A stretch of 64,000 bases of DNA from positions 33,641,251 through 33,705,250 of the forward strand of contig CM018032.1 in the NCBI GenBank assembly GCA_008638375.1, in the 5' to 3' direction. Numbering within the stretch: position 1 is the first letter of the stretch; the number at the start of each line of letters is the position of its first letter. Positions 37,086 to 48,639 of the stretch are shown here, one piece after another. This stretch comes from Nyssa sinensis (lineage: Eukaryota; Streptophyta; Magnoliopsida; Cornales; Nyssaceae). The notes beneath the pieces are model-generated. The model was not told the DNA's origin and did no database searches. It saw nothing but the letters and a program-made list of their open reading frames with translations. The translations under genes and the position numbers were made by a program.

Positions 37086-38153
37086 TGTAAAGTTCACTTC
37101 CCCTAATATTAATTTAATACTAAAAACTTTTTGAGTGTTTAATTTTCAATTTGTACTCCAATCTCTGAACTGAACCAAGTGTCTGGGCTGCGAAAAATTG
37201 TTTTCTTAATAATCATCGACATCCAAGAAGATTAAATAAAGGCATTTGGGCACTTCAAAATCTAAAATTATGGAGTTGGCTATCATCAATTCACAAGGAA
37301 GCCATGCCCACTCCGTGAAGCTTAGTTTCAATTTCAGGTTTCTGCTAGTAGATCAAAGAATACGAACATAAATTGGAACGAAATCTCTGTTGTCGGAAAG
37401 AGAACATGTACACTATATCGATGAAGGAATCGACCTTTATACAGAAGTAGAAGAGGATGAGAATGCTTTTCACTAGAAGTGTCAAATGTTATTTGGACTC
37501 GTCAACTCGCCCTAATCCGTCCACTAATTAACGGATATGAATAACTCATTTAGTTAGCAGATCATAAACGAGTTGGATAATAAGGAATCCGTCAATTTAA
37601 CGGGTCAATACGAGTTGAATATGAGTGTTTAGCGAGTTGAGAATGGAAAATAACAAAATAGTATAAGAATATATATATATATATAAAATATATATTTTCA
37701 TTTGGGAAAGATTAAAATAGTAAAACATATACAATAGATTATAAAACAAAATTAATGTTTAGAGAATATAATTCAGTATTACCATATATATAAACAAAAC
37801 ACAAATCAGAACCTTCTGATCCAAAGTAAGTTAAATTGGTCTTTGCTAGGAGCTTTGAAAATCATTTTTCTTCATAAATAATAATTGGCATATACAGACC
37901 ACATCAAAGAGATACATGTACAAAAATATGAATTCATCTTATTAGTCTATATTAGTTATCATGAAAAAAATAAAGTTTCCTATCACTACTTAAATACATA
38001 AAAAAATGAATTACATATATATATATATATGTAGATTACATTATATATATAGCAGTATTACATATATACATTAACTATATATGTAATATACATTAACTAT
38101 ATATATATATATCATACTAGCTATCTATATAATTATAACATTATTAATTATCT

Positions 38154-38156
<3 letters not shown>

Positions 38157-38198
<42 letters not shown>
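38157..38198. repeat. (TA)n microsatellite
   Basis: About 21 TA units. Shorter TA tracts flank it from 38015 to 38115. Confidence 0.95.
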
Positions 38199-38200
<2 letters not shown>

Positions 38201-38527
38201 CATTTATTGTATAACATAAAAAATCAAAAATTAAAAAAAAGAGTTATAGTATAAAAAAATTTCTATCACTAGTGGTGGAAGAGAGAAGTGTAAAAAAAAA
38301 ATAGATAAGACGGGAATATAGATTATATACAATTATTTTTCACTAGAAACATAACTTTTCTTGTGTTTTTTGCGAGGAAATAGAAGTGACATTTTCAAGA
38401 AGAAAAATAGTTATATAGATCCAATTTTTAAGGAGAATTTTTTCTTTCTTGCTAACCAAACTCTTAATAAAATTTATATTTTTCTCTTTCTTTCACTTTC
38501 CACTACTTTTCACCTAACCAAACAAAG

Positions 38528-39556
38528 CCTTAGGGTGGGAAAAAAAATAACGGGTTCGAATCGGGTTGGCCCAACCCTATTTGACCCGTTTAATTATGGG
38601 TTCAAACCGGTTTAACCCGACCCATTTTCAACCAGCCCAACCCACTCATTTTGCTAGGCCTATTATATATTTAATGCCGAAATAAATTATATTACCTTGA
38701 GAAGGTTGATTTTTTTTTTTTTTCATTTTTTAGGATTAGATTACTCAATTTCGATGTAGAACAAGTTGTTGAAGTCTTTTAGAAGTAATGGTAGTGCTCC
38801 ACTAGTAGACACAATTTTGTTTTTGTTTGTTTTTCCTGTTGTTTCTAATAAAAGTCCAAGTTATTCATCCCAAAGAATATTGTAGTGGAAACAAAAGAAA
38901 TTTATGTATTGATAGTAATTGGAAGTTCTTTTTTTCATTATAAGATATCATTTTCATTTAGTTTTTCTTGGATACTAATATCTTAATATTGCCACTTGCA
39001 TTATTCTTTCAAAGCTTGAAGTGTCAAAACCTTCATCAGATAATTTCTAAAAAGTGAAGTTATGAAATCTTGTAGTCCTAATCAAGTTATGAATGTTTAG
39101 AGATAATTACATAAATTTATATTCCCTTGCAAGTTTTGTTTAGGTCCATAGATAATGTTATTTATCAAAGCAACTATTTAAGTTGTTATTAGTTTGACAA
39201 TTTAGTTCATGCTAGAAAAGAAAATGAACCCGTGAAAGCAATCACCATAAATTTCGCATGATTAGATATACTAATAGAGAAATAATTTTTTTTTTTTTAA
39301 TGTGTATTTACAAAAGCTTTAACAGAGAAACATGATGAATTTTGTTAGTTATATTACTTGATTGAGATGTGGCAATCTTAGGTAGTGTTTTGTTTCAAAA
39401 AAAAAGTTGGGTAGCGGGTCAAATTCGGGTTGACCTAATCCATTTATGACCCGACCCGTATTCGACCCTAACAATTCGAGTCAAACATGGGTTCAACCCA
39501 TTTATGACATGATCTGTTTACAACCCATCCAAATCCGTCCATTTTGCAAGGCCTAC
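38528..39556. mobile_element. possible hAT-like non-autonomous element
   Basis: Both ends are rich in GGGTTCGAATCGGG / AACCCGACCC phrases (38550-38660 and 39410-39550), and both contain CATTTTGC(T/A)AGGCCTA. The end blocks look partly direct rather than inverted, so this may be two decayed MITEs instead of one element. The interior (38660-39400) is AT-rich without coding signal. Confidence 0.35.
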
Positions 39557-39866
39557 TTTTGACATAGCTTTGGGGAGGGCGATGCACTCGTCCAATGGGG
39601 AAGATGAGTATGACGAGGAGGAGTTATACTCATCATTCCCATCATCAAGCGAAAAGATGATGATTCGTGCCTTTTCTATCGTAGTGCTTTCGTGCCCTTT
39701 CTTCTTCCCCTCCACTATGTATAGAACTAGGGGAGGAGACTGGCACTGGGGGTTAGGGCATTAGCAATGGCAGGAAGGGGGATGGAGGGGGTGGAGGTTC
39801 TCTCTCCTAATTTTACCCTAATTCCCAACTTCAACAAGGGTATAATGAAAAATTTAAGATAGAAAT

Positions 39867-40503
39867 TGATGCTACACTTTTTGACTCGGCAACACGTGAG
39901 GGCTCCGTGACCTGTAGAACACTCAGAGAGATGATCAGAGGACCACCGGATTGGCTCCGGCGGTAGCCGCTCCGATGCTTAAGTAAGTAAGGGAATTGAA
40001 AGACTGTATTGAAAGCCAAAGAATGAGCATAGAGAATAAGGCGTACTTTTAGGGTTTAATTTATAGGCCGTGGCTTTCCTCAGTTGGTGAGGATTTGATG
40101 CCATGAATATAGGGATTTGATCACCGGAGATTGTAGTTACCCTGTATAGAGATAACCATAGAAGCCATGAATATAGGGATTTGATCCTTGGAGATTGCGG
40201 CTACCTTGCATAGAGATAACCATAGATGGTAGTTTCCTTGTTGAAGACTGCTTCCTTGTTGAAGACCGCTTCCTTATTCCTTGCTCGGCATCCGCTAAAG
40301 TGGTGACGAGTTCTGTAGTGTTGGTCTGAACCCTGTGACCTTGTTCTGGATATATATGATCGGCCACTTCCTGACCTTGTATGATGATCTGAATGCTTGA
40401 GTTTTTCCTTATTGGTTGAATAAGAATCATGTTGGCTGAGCGTAGGTCGGATTGCGGTTACACGTGTCAAGTGTTGATTGGCCTGTTCTTTTATGGTATA
40501 TCA
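39867..40503 (-). repeat. 3' LTR (637 bp)
   Basis: Pair of 51084-51722. On the minus strand it carries a TATA box (CCTATAAATTAAA, 40055-40067). It contains an internal ~65-bp tandem duplication (about 40100-40164 and 40165-40229, each with GCCATGAATATAGGGATTTG) and an 18-bp duplication around 40235-40270 (GTTGAAGACTGCTTCCTT). Confidence 0.95.
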
Positions 40504-40522
40504 GTTACTCCCCCCCAAGTCC
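40504..40522 (-). other. polypurine tract of the Tat-like element
   Basis: Read on the minus strand, GACTTGGGGGGGAGTAAC directly precedes the 3' LTR. This is the expected site for plus-strand DNA priming. Confidence 0.75.
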
Positions 40523-40734
40523 TAGTTTGATGCCAGCAAGTAACTAGGGCTAAGCTTTTTTCGAAGAGTCATGTGTCTTGTCCATTCGCCTTCCAAGGCT
40601 TTTATTGCGCAGCCGGAGATTAGGTCTTTTCAAGGTCATCATTGTACTGGGCTGATACTCGGGTTTCTCGAAATCATCATTGTTCCGAACCGTCATGGCG
40701 CTTGGGATTGGTGGGTCCCTTCCGATACTGCGCT

Positions 40735-40743
40735 TTATAAATA
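40735..40743 (+). promoter_or_regulatory. TATA box of antisense gene 1
   Basis: TTATAAATA lies about 170 bp before the first ATG of the antisense gene (40913), inside the retrotransposon and pointing against gag-pol. Confidence 0.5.
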
Positions 40744-40912
40744 CAGGACGAGATTTTGGACTGACCTTTCCCCTGTCATTTTCACTGCGCTAGGAGATTT
40801 CGTTCGCCATTGTTGGTTCGTGTGACCTTGAAGAGTACTGTTTCCCTGAGTTAGAACAGGTTCGACTGATTTTTCCTTTTGTCTTGCTTCTTTCTTCTTA
40901 AGTTTGGGAATA

Positions 40913-42835
40913 ATGTCTGCTCTTCCTGAATCCCCAACTGTGAATGAGGGAGTGGGAAATCCTCCCGAGATGGCTATACCGTCTTCTATGGAAGATGTGG
41001 GTAATCCTGCTCCAGAAGTTATTGGGGAGATGCCTGCTGATCCTCCCGCTAGTCCCGGAGTTAGGATAGTTGATGCTTTTGAGTAGCCCCGAGACAGGGC
41101 TGGGGAGACCTCTGGTAGGTCTTCTCGTAGAGAAGAGGGTGAGAGTGCTGTCACTCGGAGCCTTCTGGATGAATGGAGGGTGAAATTTAATTTTCCCACG
41201 AATGTGACCTGCAGAGCGCCAGGCCCCATGGATCGTCCCCATAATGTTGAAGCCGGGGAGATTTGTGTTTACCTTGCCTGGTTTGAAATGGGCTTGAGGC
41301 TCCCATTACCAGATTTAGTCAGGCAGTTCTTTTGTTGGTTCAAGCTCTGTCCTGCCGACCTGAATCTCAATAGCTGGCGGCAGCTTTTAGGGTTTGTGGT
41401 GTTGGGACACCTGAACAAGGTGGATGTGTCTCTGGACTTGATCCGTAGTAATATGGATCTGAAGTTCAAGCAGGCAGAGGGCCTTTTCTATATGTCTTTT
41501 GAGAAGGGGTTTCGACCCCTGACCTCTGTTCCTACTTCCAATAAGACGTGGAAGAAGTGGTACTTCTTTGTTGGAGGAGGATGGGAGCATGAAGGCTTTC
41601 AGAAAGGAGAGGCTTCGTCGTTCCCTCGTGTTACGGGTCATAGGGGTGAGGCTTATTCTTTTAGACTCTCCTTTAGCCTTGCTATGCCTTCCGAACTGAT
41701 AAGCTGACATGTCTTTCCTTACTTGTGTGCAGATAAGCGTGTTTGGAAGAGGCCCGAATTTACTGAAGCACTGCGGGATCAGTACCGAGCATTGCTTTTG
41801 ACTCCTAACCGGGCTCATTCCGTCATTATTACCCTCAGCGAACCTGATGGCTGCCCGTAACACAGAGCTTAAGAAGAGGTTGATGTCGAGATGGGCCGTG
41901 CCAGATGCCCCAGTGGCGGGGGAGTCTTCCTCCCGAGCTGAGCCTGATGCGCCTCTTGAAGTGAAGAGGAGGAGGTTGATTTCTGGCTCTCCTGAGCCGG
42001 CTCCTGCCGAGGCTGAACAGGAGGCTGAACCTACCGTCCCTGTTTCGGCCGCTCCTCCTGTTTCTTTTGGTCCTGAGCAGGAGAGCTAGGAAGGGGAAGG
42101 CACCTGCTGCATCGTCCGAGCCGTTTAATGAGCCGGACTATCAGATCGCCAAGAGGGCGTTTGATCAAATATGGGCTCATGGCCCGCATCGGTACAGAGG
42201 GGATGACCCCTCCAAACTGATGACTGAGATGATGAGTCTCCAGATGAAGGTAGCTTCTGAAGCTTTTTCTTGACTTTTCCGCCTGTCTGTTAGTTCATTC
42301 TAACCTAGTCTGTCTTGCTTTTACGCAGAGTATGCATAGCTTGGCTCCTCTGATGGTGACCCCCATGGGCCTTGAGGAGGCCGAGAAGCTGCGGGCTGAA
42401 GTGGAACAGATGAGGGTGGAGCTTGGGACAGCCCAATCCAAAATCCAGAGCATTGAAGAGGATCTGAAGGAAGCTACCACCAACCTTACCGTGGCAGAGT
42501 CTGAGAGGGACATAAATGCTCGGAAGGTTGCGGGGCTTGAGGCGGAGTTGGTTAATCTCCGGAGTTCCTTCGATCAGAAGATTCAGGAGGCGACTGATCA
42601 TACCCGGGCTGAGACTGAGATGATATTGAAAGATGAAGTTGACCAAATGGGTGATGAGCTGATCCTTTTTGGTTTTGAAAGCTTCCGAACTAGATTCCAG
42701 GTTCAGTTCCCGGGCTTTGACGTTTCATCAATTGCTCCCCCTGAACCTGCCTCGTCTCGTCCTGATCCTGATAAGACGGCTGGGGCCCGTGCCCTTAACT
42801 TAGATGAGGACGCAGGCCCTTCTGGGAAGTCTTGA
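40913..42835 (+). pseudogene. antisense gene 1 of the Tat-like element (gypsy-type 'Transposase_28'-like protein), spliced
   Basis: Exon 1 (40913-41645; MSALPESPTVNEGVG...) has a globular part with RAPGPMDRPHNVEAGEICVY, FEMGLRLPLPDLVRQFF and LNLNSWRQLLGFVVL, matching the plant proteins classed as putative gypsy-type transposon protein. One TAG (41084-41086) interrupts it. A GT-AG intron (41646-41732) joins into exon 2 (DKRVWKRPEF). Exon 2 then suffers two frameshifts (near 41840 and 42075) before ARKGKAPAASSEPFNEPDYQ. A second intron (42250-42328) leads to the last exon, a coiled coil (AEKLRAEVEQMRVELGTAQS onward) ending at TGA 42835. An AATAAA lies at 42903. Related proteins may act in regulation of the element; the function is not known to me. 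Mutations make this copy inactive. Confidence 0.75.
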
Positions 42836-42902
42836 GGCCTTATGGGTTTTTTATCCCCTTTTTGTTTTTGCTTTTTGATGTAATAGACGTATACTTCCAA
42901 TC

Positions 42903-42908
42903 AATAAA
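42903..42908 (+). terminator. poly(A) signal of antisense gene 1
   Basis: AATAAA, 68 bases after the stop codon, in a T-rich 3' context. Confidence 0.55.
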
Positions 42909-43454
42909 ATTATCTTTCCTTCAAATTCTTCTTGTGTTCTTCCCTTCTGTATAAGTATGGCTGCTCCAGGTCTTTTGCATGCTAGATCAACTGTTCAGTA
43001 GTCAATAGTTGCTTCTGCGAGCTTCGATACTGGTTACCTTATAGATCTCTTAGGGTAGGCAGCTCTGAATCAAGAGCTTGTGAAGACAACTAGGCAGCTC
43101 TGTACTTGTTGTTATGATGCTTGGTATGCTGAGTACTCGGATCGGGATATATCCGAACTGTTTGAGTTTTGAGATATGACCTGGCTTGTCATAAAAATAG
43201 TCAAGATTGAAAGATCTGAATTTTTGAATAGGGGGTCTATATAACTTAGACTTTGTTCCCCTTTCTGTTAATTCGGGCACTTCAGTGCCGGACTGTGGTC
43301 TCTGTTTAGAGGGCTCCGTACCCTGTCCCTTGGTATATTGAAGCGGCACATTTAATGTGCCATTTATTTATTCGACCGTCGTTTAGGATTTCGGGGCCGC
43401 TCTCTTTTTCACCGTTGTGACGGTTCAGTTGGGCGTCTTTTGGACTTCAAGGGT

Positions 43455-43463
43455 CTATATAAA
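43455..43463 (+). promoter_or_regulatory. TATA box of antisense unit 2
   Basis: CTATATAAA lies about 110 bp upstream of the first in-frame ATG at 43566, after a 550-bp spacer following antisense gene 1. Confidence 0.5.
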
Positions 43464-43565
43464 TGGGGATGAAGGCATATTGTTGCGTTCATCTTTTCGA
43501 TTTCAAATTGTTCCCTTGTGAGAAAGGCCTCATATGCTGCCGGAGTTTTGCCATTTGCCCTGGAG

Positions 43566-44136
43566 ATGATGGGTGATTCTTTGACTGAGTTAGGAGCGAT
43601 TAAACTGTGGCCGAGAGTTAACCTTCCCCTTTTTTCAGTCTCTAAGGAAGGATTGAAGGAAATACAAGTCTTCTTGTTTCCTCTAGCATTCGGTCGAGAT
43701 TCCTCCGACTGGTGGTGTTCCTTCCTTGATTCAACCGAGGCCTGGAGCGTCGGTGATGTAGACGCAAGTGGGGTGCCTCCTCTTCTTCGTGCCTCGTCTC
43801 ACTCTGGCTGGGGTGAAACAGACGGTGTGAAGAAGAAGATTGAAGGCCCCCTGAAGCCCAGAGCCCTCATCCTCCGTTGGTCGTGAGACCAGTGATAGTG
43901 ATGATGAAATGGCCTGGGCGTTTCTTGATGCAGACTGGGGTTCAGGGCTCCTTCCTTTCAAATGGAGCCGGTAGCGGCAGTAATGGAAGTTTGGCTCCTG
44001 TGCCCCTTTATCATCCCAGGAGAAGAGCTGTTATGTTGCCAAGCGTAGCTTCTGCAATAGTTTCTGTAATAGCTTTTGTGATAGCTTCTGTAATAGCTTT
44101 TGTGATAACTTCTGTAATAGCTTCTGTAGCGATGTA
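43566..44136 (+). pseudogene. antisense unit 2, unknown small acidic protein
   Basis: From ATG 43566 the frame (MMGDSLTELGAIKLWPRVNL) is open to 43886. A change of frame near 43870 gives an acidic continuation containing ETSDSDDEMAWAFLDADWGS. A short tandem repeat (GCTTCTGTAATAGCTTTTGTGATA, 44047-44130) follows. With a TATA box at 43455 and AATAAA at 44153, this looks like a second independent transcription unit opposite to gag-pol. I do not recognise the product. The evidence for protein coding is moderate. Confidence 0.45.
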
Positions 44137-44152
44137 AATCTTCTGAACTATC

Positions 44153-44158
44153 AATAAA
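44153..44158 (+). terminator. poly(A) signal of antisense unit 2
   Basis: AATAAA followed by a T-rich stretch, just before the hairpin repeat array. Confidence 0.5.
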
Positions 44159-44547
44159 ATTAGATTTTTTCTTCTCGGATCTGATGTTTTTCTGTGAATG
44201 TGCCTTTTTGTAACTTAAACACTTTTTTGTGCATTTCTGATTGTTCTGAGAATAAATCAAAGAAACTTAGAAAGATGCCTGAATCGAAGTACTTTTACCC
44301 CTGGTCGGAACCATAGTACTTGTTTGTTTGACAGACAAACCAAATAATTATAAGTGTCAGATCTAAGGTGTTCCGATCTAGGAAACTTTAGTTTGTAGAT
44401 GCCCGGAACTTCTGTCTGTGGATGGGCTGAATCATAGAATCTGTAAATTGGAGACGGACCATGCTCAGAAGGCCTGTATATAAGAGTAATCCAGGCTCTG
44501 TAGGCCTGCGTATCTAGAGAATAAACCAAGTATTTAAGATCTGTATA

Positions 44548-45275
44548 TCATGGACCAAGCTCTGAAGGCTTGTGCATTTATAAATGGACCGAGTAAAAAC
44601 TCGTACATTATGGACCAGGCTCTGGAGGCCTGTGCATTAACAGATGGACCGAGTGAAAACTCGTACATTATGGACCAGGCTCTGGAGGCCTGTGCATTAA
44701 TTGATGGACCAAGTCATAAGACTTGTGCATTAATAGATGTACCGAGTGATGACTCGTACATTATGGACCAGGCTCTGGAGGCCTGTGCATTAACAGATGG
44801 ACCAAGTCATAAGACTTGTGCATTAATAGATGGACCGAGTGAAGACTCGTACATTATGGACCAGGCTCTGGAGGCCTGTGCATTAACAGATGGACCAAGT
44901 TATAAGACTTGTGCATTAATAGATGGACCGAGTGAAGACTCGTACATTATGGACCAGGCTCTGAGGCCTGTGCATTAACAGATGGACCAAGTCATAAGAC
45001 TTGTGCATTAATAGATGGACCGAGTGAAAACTCGTACATTATGGACCAGGCTCTGGAGGCCTGTGCATTAATTGATGGACCAAGTCATAAGACTTGTGCA
45101 TTAATAGATGGACCGAGTGAAAACTCGTACATTATGGACTAGGCTCTGGAGGCTTGTGCATTAATTGATGGACCAAGTCATAAGACTTGTGCATTAATAG
45201 ATGGATCGAGTGAAAACTCGTACATTATGGACCAGGCTCTGGAGGCCTGTGCATTAATAGATGAACAGTTTATGG
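44548..45275. repeat. tandem array of hairpin modules (period 93 bp, with 60-bp variants)
   Basis: Three modules alternate, each starting GGACC. A is 26 bp, with CGAGT-GAAA-ACTCG. B is 34 bp, with AGGC-TCTGGA-GGCCT. C is 33 bp, with CAAGTC-ATAA-GACTTG. The order A-B (60 bp) or A-B-C (93 bp) repeats about nine times; a degenerate edge starts near 44460. Each module contains its own small inverted repeat. Because 93 and 60 are multiples of three, an open frame of 31-aa repeats appears on the plus strand, probably as a by-product. Confidence 0.9.
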
Positions 45276-45291
45276 AAGTAAAAAGAAATCT

Positions 45292-46351
45292 TCATTGATA
45301 ATACTTCCACAAGTGTTCTACGTTCCATGGCCTAGGAACAGGTTTCCCAGTCATGTCTTCAAGCCAGTAAGTGGTAGGTCGAACGACCTTTGTTACTTTG
45401 TAGGGGCCTTCCCAGTTTGGTGACAACTTTCCCATGGTGGGATCCTTGGTGTTTTGAAAGACTCTTCTTAAGACGAAGTCTCCAACTTGAAAGTTGACTG
45501 TCCTGAGTCCTACCTTGGATTTGTTGACCATTCTCTGCTGATAAGCTTCCATCCTGACGCTGGCTTGATCCCTTCTTTCTTCGAGCAAATCCAAGTTTTC
45601 CATCAGCTGTTGATCATTGGATTCTTGCTCGAAGGCCTCAGTCCTCAGAGTTGGCATACCGATCTCAACCGGAATTACTGCTTCTATTCCATAGGCTAGT
45701 GAGAAGGGAGTTTCAGAGGTGGGAGTTCTTCTGGTTGTTCTGTAGGCCCAAAGGACTCCAGGGAGTCCTTCTGCCCATTTTCCTTTGGCCTGTTCCAACC
45801 TCTTCTTTAACCCGTCAAGAATTGTTCGGTTGGTGACCTCTGCTTGCCCATTTGCTTGCGGATGGCCTGGAGAGGCAAAGTGCTGCCTGATGTTGAGATT
45901 TTCGCAGAATGCCTTGAAGCCTTTACCAGTGAATTGTGTCCCATTGTCCGAGATAATTACATGTGGTATGCCAAACCTTGCAGACAATGTTCTTCCAGGT
46001 GAAGCTTTCGACTTCCTTTTCTGTAATGTGCGTTAAAGGCTCGGCTTCGGCCCATTTAGAGAAGTAGTCGATGGCCACCAAGAGGTACTTCCTGTTCGGA
46101 GGTGCTCGTGGTAACGGGCCCATAATGTCCATTCCCCATTGAGCAAAGGGCCAAGTACTAGGAATCGGGATAAGCTCGTGCTGAGGCTGATGTTGGTACG
46201 GGGCAAATCTCTGGCACTTGTCGCACTTCCGAACATATTCTTTAGCCTGTTTCAACATGCCGGGCCAGTAGTAGCCCTGCGATAGAGCTCGGTGGGCTAT
46301 AGTTCTGCCCCCATTATGATTCCCGCAGATTCCTTCATGTATTTCAGCCAA
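45292..46351 (-). pseudogene. integrase of the Tat-like element
   Basis: The N-terminal zinc finger HHCC is present (EIHEGICGNH ... CDKCQRF, about 46345-46205). The core keeps D (WGMDIMGPLP), D (ISDNGTQF) and E (QANGQAEVTN). The C-terminal part has LSPNWEGPYKV and ends WNVEHLWKYYQ at 45292. A frameshift near 45985 separates the first Asp region from the second. Integrase inserts the cDNA into the genome. The frameshift should inactivate this copy unless supplied in trans. Confidence 0.9.
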
Positions 46352-46507
46352 GACATATTGTGATTCGTCTGGGGCTAAGCATTTTAACAGAGGTTGAGAA
46401 TACGACCTTCTGTAAAGCTTGTTGTTCAGGATCAGGTACCGAGCCGCTCTGATTCGGATTCTCCTGGCTTTGTTTTTGTCCTCTGGGAGGAGACCGGACT
46501 TTAGATA

Positions 46508-47420
46508 CTAGAGGATCGGGGTCATCCAGTTCTGGGGCTGTTCGTCGATTTGAGCAACTTGTGCTTCCTCAATGCTGGATCCTGGCTGAAAAGAGATTTT
46601 AACTGTGGAGTCTACTTCAGATTTGAGGCGGGAGGCCATGTTAGCCAGAGCATCTACTCTGCAGTTCTGGCTTCTCTCAATTTTCTGGATGGTAAACGTC
46701 TGGAAGGAACTCTTCAAGTGGTTCACCAGTTCGGAACACCGAAAGCATCCTGTCATCTTTGATGGAAAATTCTCCCAAGACCTGGCTTACTACCAGTTGG
46801 GAGTCAGAGAAGACATCGAGGTTCTGAGCCTCGCATTCCAAGGCAAGTTTCATCCCCAAGATTAGGGCTTCATATTCGGCTTCATTGTTAGAAGCTCTGA
46901 ATCCCAGGCTGACTGCTTTTTCTGATGTGAGCCCATCAGAGGACTGTAGCACCAGGCCTACCCCTGATCCTTGATCGGTTGACGATCCATCAATGTACAG
47001 CAGCCAGGTTCCCGAAGTCTCGGTGATTTGTGCTTTGCTCTGAAGTGCCGGGGTGAACTCGACTACGAAGTCAGCTAAAGCCTGCCCTTTGATGGAGTTC
47101 CGGGGTACATATGCTATGTCGAACTCCCCTAGCTCCACAGACCACTTTACCAATCTTCCTGATACTTCAGGTTTCCTCAGTATTGACTTCAGGGGATAGG
47201 CAGTTGGGATCTCGATTGGATGGGCCTGGAAATAAGGTCGAAGCTTCCGAGCTGATATAACTAATGCATAGGCCAGCTTCTATATTTCTGGGTATCTTTT
47301 TTCCGTGTCAAGTAGTGCCCTACTGACGTAGAATATGGGCCTCTGCACTCCTCTGTCCTGTCTAATCAGTGCGGAGCTGACTGCGTTCTCGGAGACTAGC
47401 AAGGTACAGGAGCAGCTTTT
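46508..47420 (-). pseudogene. RNase H region of the Tat-like element
   Basis: An RT-linked RNase H remnant (PIFYVSRAL, RYPEI-stop-KLAYALVISARKLRPY) spans about 47420-47160. It is followed by GELGEFDIAYVPR-like sequence, ALADFVVEF, and a second RNase H (LLYIDGSSTDQGSGVGLVLQ, NNEAEYEAL, DVFSDSQLVV). A frameshift near 46740 leads to LVNHLKSSFQTFTIQKIERS and DALANMASRL. Two consecutive RNase H blocks are characteristic of Tat elements. Confidence 0.85.
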
Positions 47421-48582
47421 CTCCTTGTACCGGTTTTGACAGGAGCTCTGGAGAGGCTAGATACTCCTTCAGTTCTCGAAAGGACTGCTCGCATTCTTCT
47501 GTCCATTGCAAAGTCTTGCTGCCCTTCAGAGCTTTGAAGAAAGGTAGGCAGCGATCGGTGGACTTGGATATAAATCTGCTCAGTGCGGCAATTCTGCTGT
47601 TCAGTGCCTGAATCTCCTTTCTGGTTCTTGGTGACTTCAGTCCAATCAGGGCTTGGATCTGAGTGGGATCTGCTTCGATACCTCTTTGAGAGACGATGTA
47701 TCCCAAGAATTTTCCCTTCGTAACTCCAAAGGTACATTTCGAGGGGTTGAGCTTCATCCTGTGTTGTCTGAGGATATCGAAGGTCTGGGCCAAGTGCTGG
47801 AGGTGACTGCCTTTCTGAAGGCTCTTTACCAGCATGTCGTTGATGTAAACCTCCATGGTGCTACCGAGTAGTGGGCTGAACATCTTGTTCACTAACCGCT
47901 GATAAGTGGCTCCAGCATTTTTCAAACCGAAAGGCATCACTCTGTAGCAGTAGAGTCCTCTTTCGGTTATGAAGGCAGTCTTCTCTTGATCTGGAGGGTA
48001 CATCTGGATCTGGTTGTATCCAGAGTATGCATCCATGAAACTCATAAGTTCATGCCCTGCAGTGGCGTCAACCAGTTGGTCTATTCTCGGCAGTGGAAAG
48101 CTGTCTTTGGGGCATGCTTTGTTGAGGTCTGTATAGTCAACACAGACTCTCCACTTGCCGTTCTTCTTCTTAACAAGCACGGTGTTGGCTAGCCACTCAG
48201 GATAGAAAACTTCCCGTATCATCCTGGCGTCCAGCAGCCTCTGAACTTCTTCGTTTATAATTCGATGCCGATCAGGAGCAATCGGCCTTCTCTTCTGTCT
48301 GACTGGGGGGTGATCCGGATCTACCATCAGTTTGTGAGTTATTAGATTAGGATCTATTCCCTCCATGTCCCTGGTCTCCCAAGCAAAGATAGAGAGGTTG
48401 TTTTTTAGAAACCTGACTATCTTTTCCTGCTCGGTATGTATAAGGTCTGGGCCGATGTACAAGTAACGCCCCTCTGCTTCTGAACTGACCAGTATTTTAA
48501 TGGGCTCGCCAACAGGTTTGGCCCGGCTGTCACGTCCCCTTGGACTCAGGGGTTCTTCAACGCTGGATGGGCAATCTTCCAC
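47362..48582 (-). pseudogene. reverse transcriptase of the Tat-like element, catalytic Asp replaced
   Basis: Conserved Ty3 RT blocks: IREVFYPEWLANTVLVKKKN, WRVCVDYTDLNKACPKDSFP, LMSFMDAYSGYNQI, YCYRVMPFGLKNAGATYQR, FLGYIVSQRGIEADP. The active-site box normally reads Y-[IV]-D-D; here it is YINDM, with Asn for the first Asp, which should abolish polymerisation. The frame is joined in phase to the protease ORF through one TAG (about 48637). The C-terminal end breaks by frameshift into the RNase H region. Confidence 0.92.
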
Positions 48583-48639
48583 CTCGGGAGTGTGAGTGAA
48601 GACCGGATCTGCACAGTCCCGAGTGTACTGTAATTGCTA

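Larger units (their letters stand above)
36520..38520. other. AT-rich intergenic, no gene recognised
   Basis: Mostly A/T-rich with microsatellites. A patch at 37480-37640 with repeated ACTCGTCAACTCGCC / ACGAGTTG phrases resembles a decayed hAT-type MITE. Confidence 0.5.

Noticed and set aside
39570..39764. Acidic ORF (SNGEDEYDEEELYSSFPSSS) and an adjacent TTAGGGCATTAGCAATGGC Tourist-like terminus
   Set aside because: The terminus suggests a PIF/Harbinger MITE, but no partner end was found on either side of the Tat insertion, and the ORF is short and unplaced.
44550..44978. Open frame of 31-residue repeats (MDQALEACAL...)
   Set aside because: It arises because the 60/93-bp repeat periods are multiples of three. 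It has no independent start context or homology and lies in the hairpin array.
44548..45275. CRISPR-like array
   Set aside because: The repeats are contiguous modules without unique spacers, in a plant retrotransposon.
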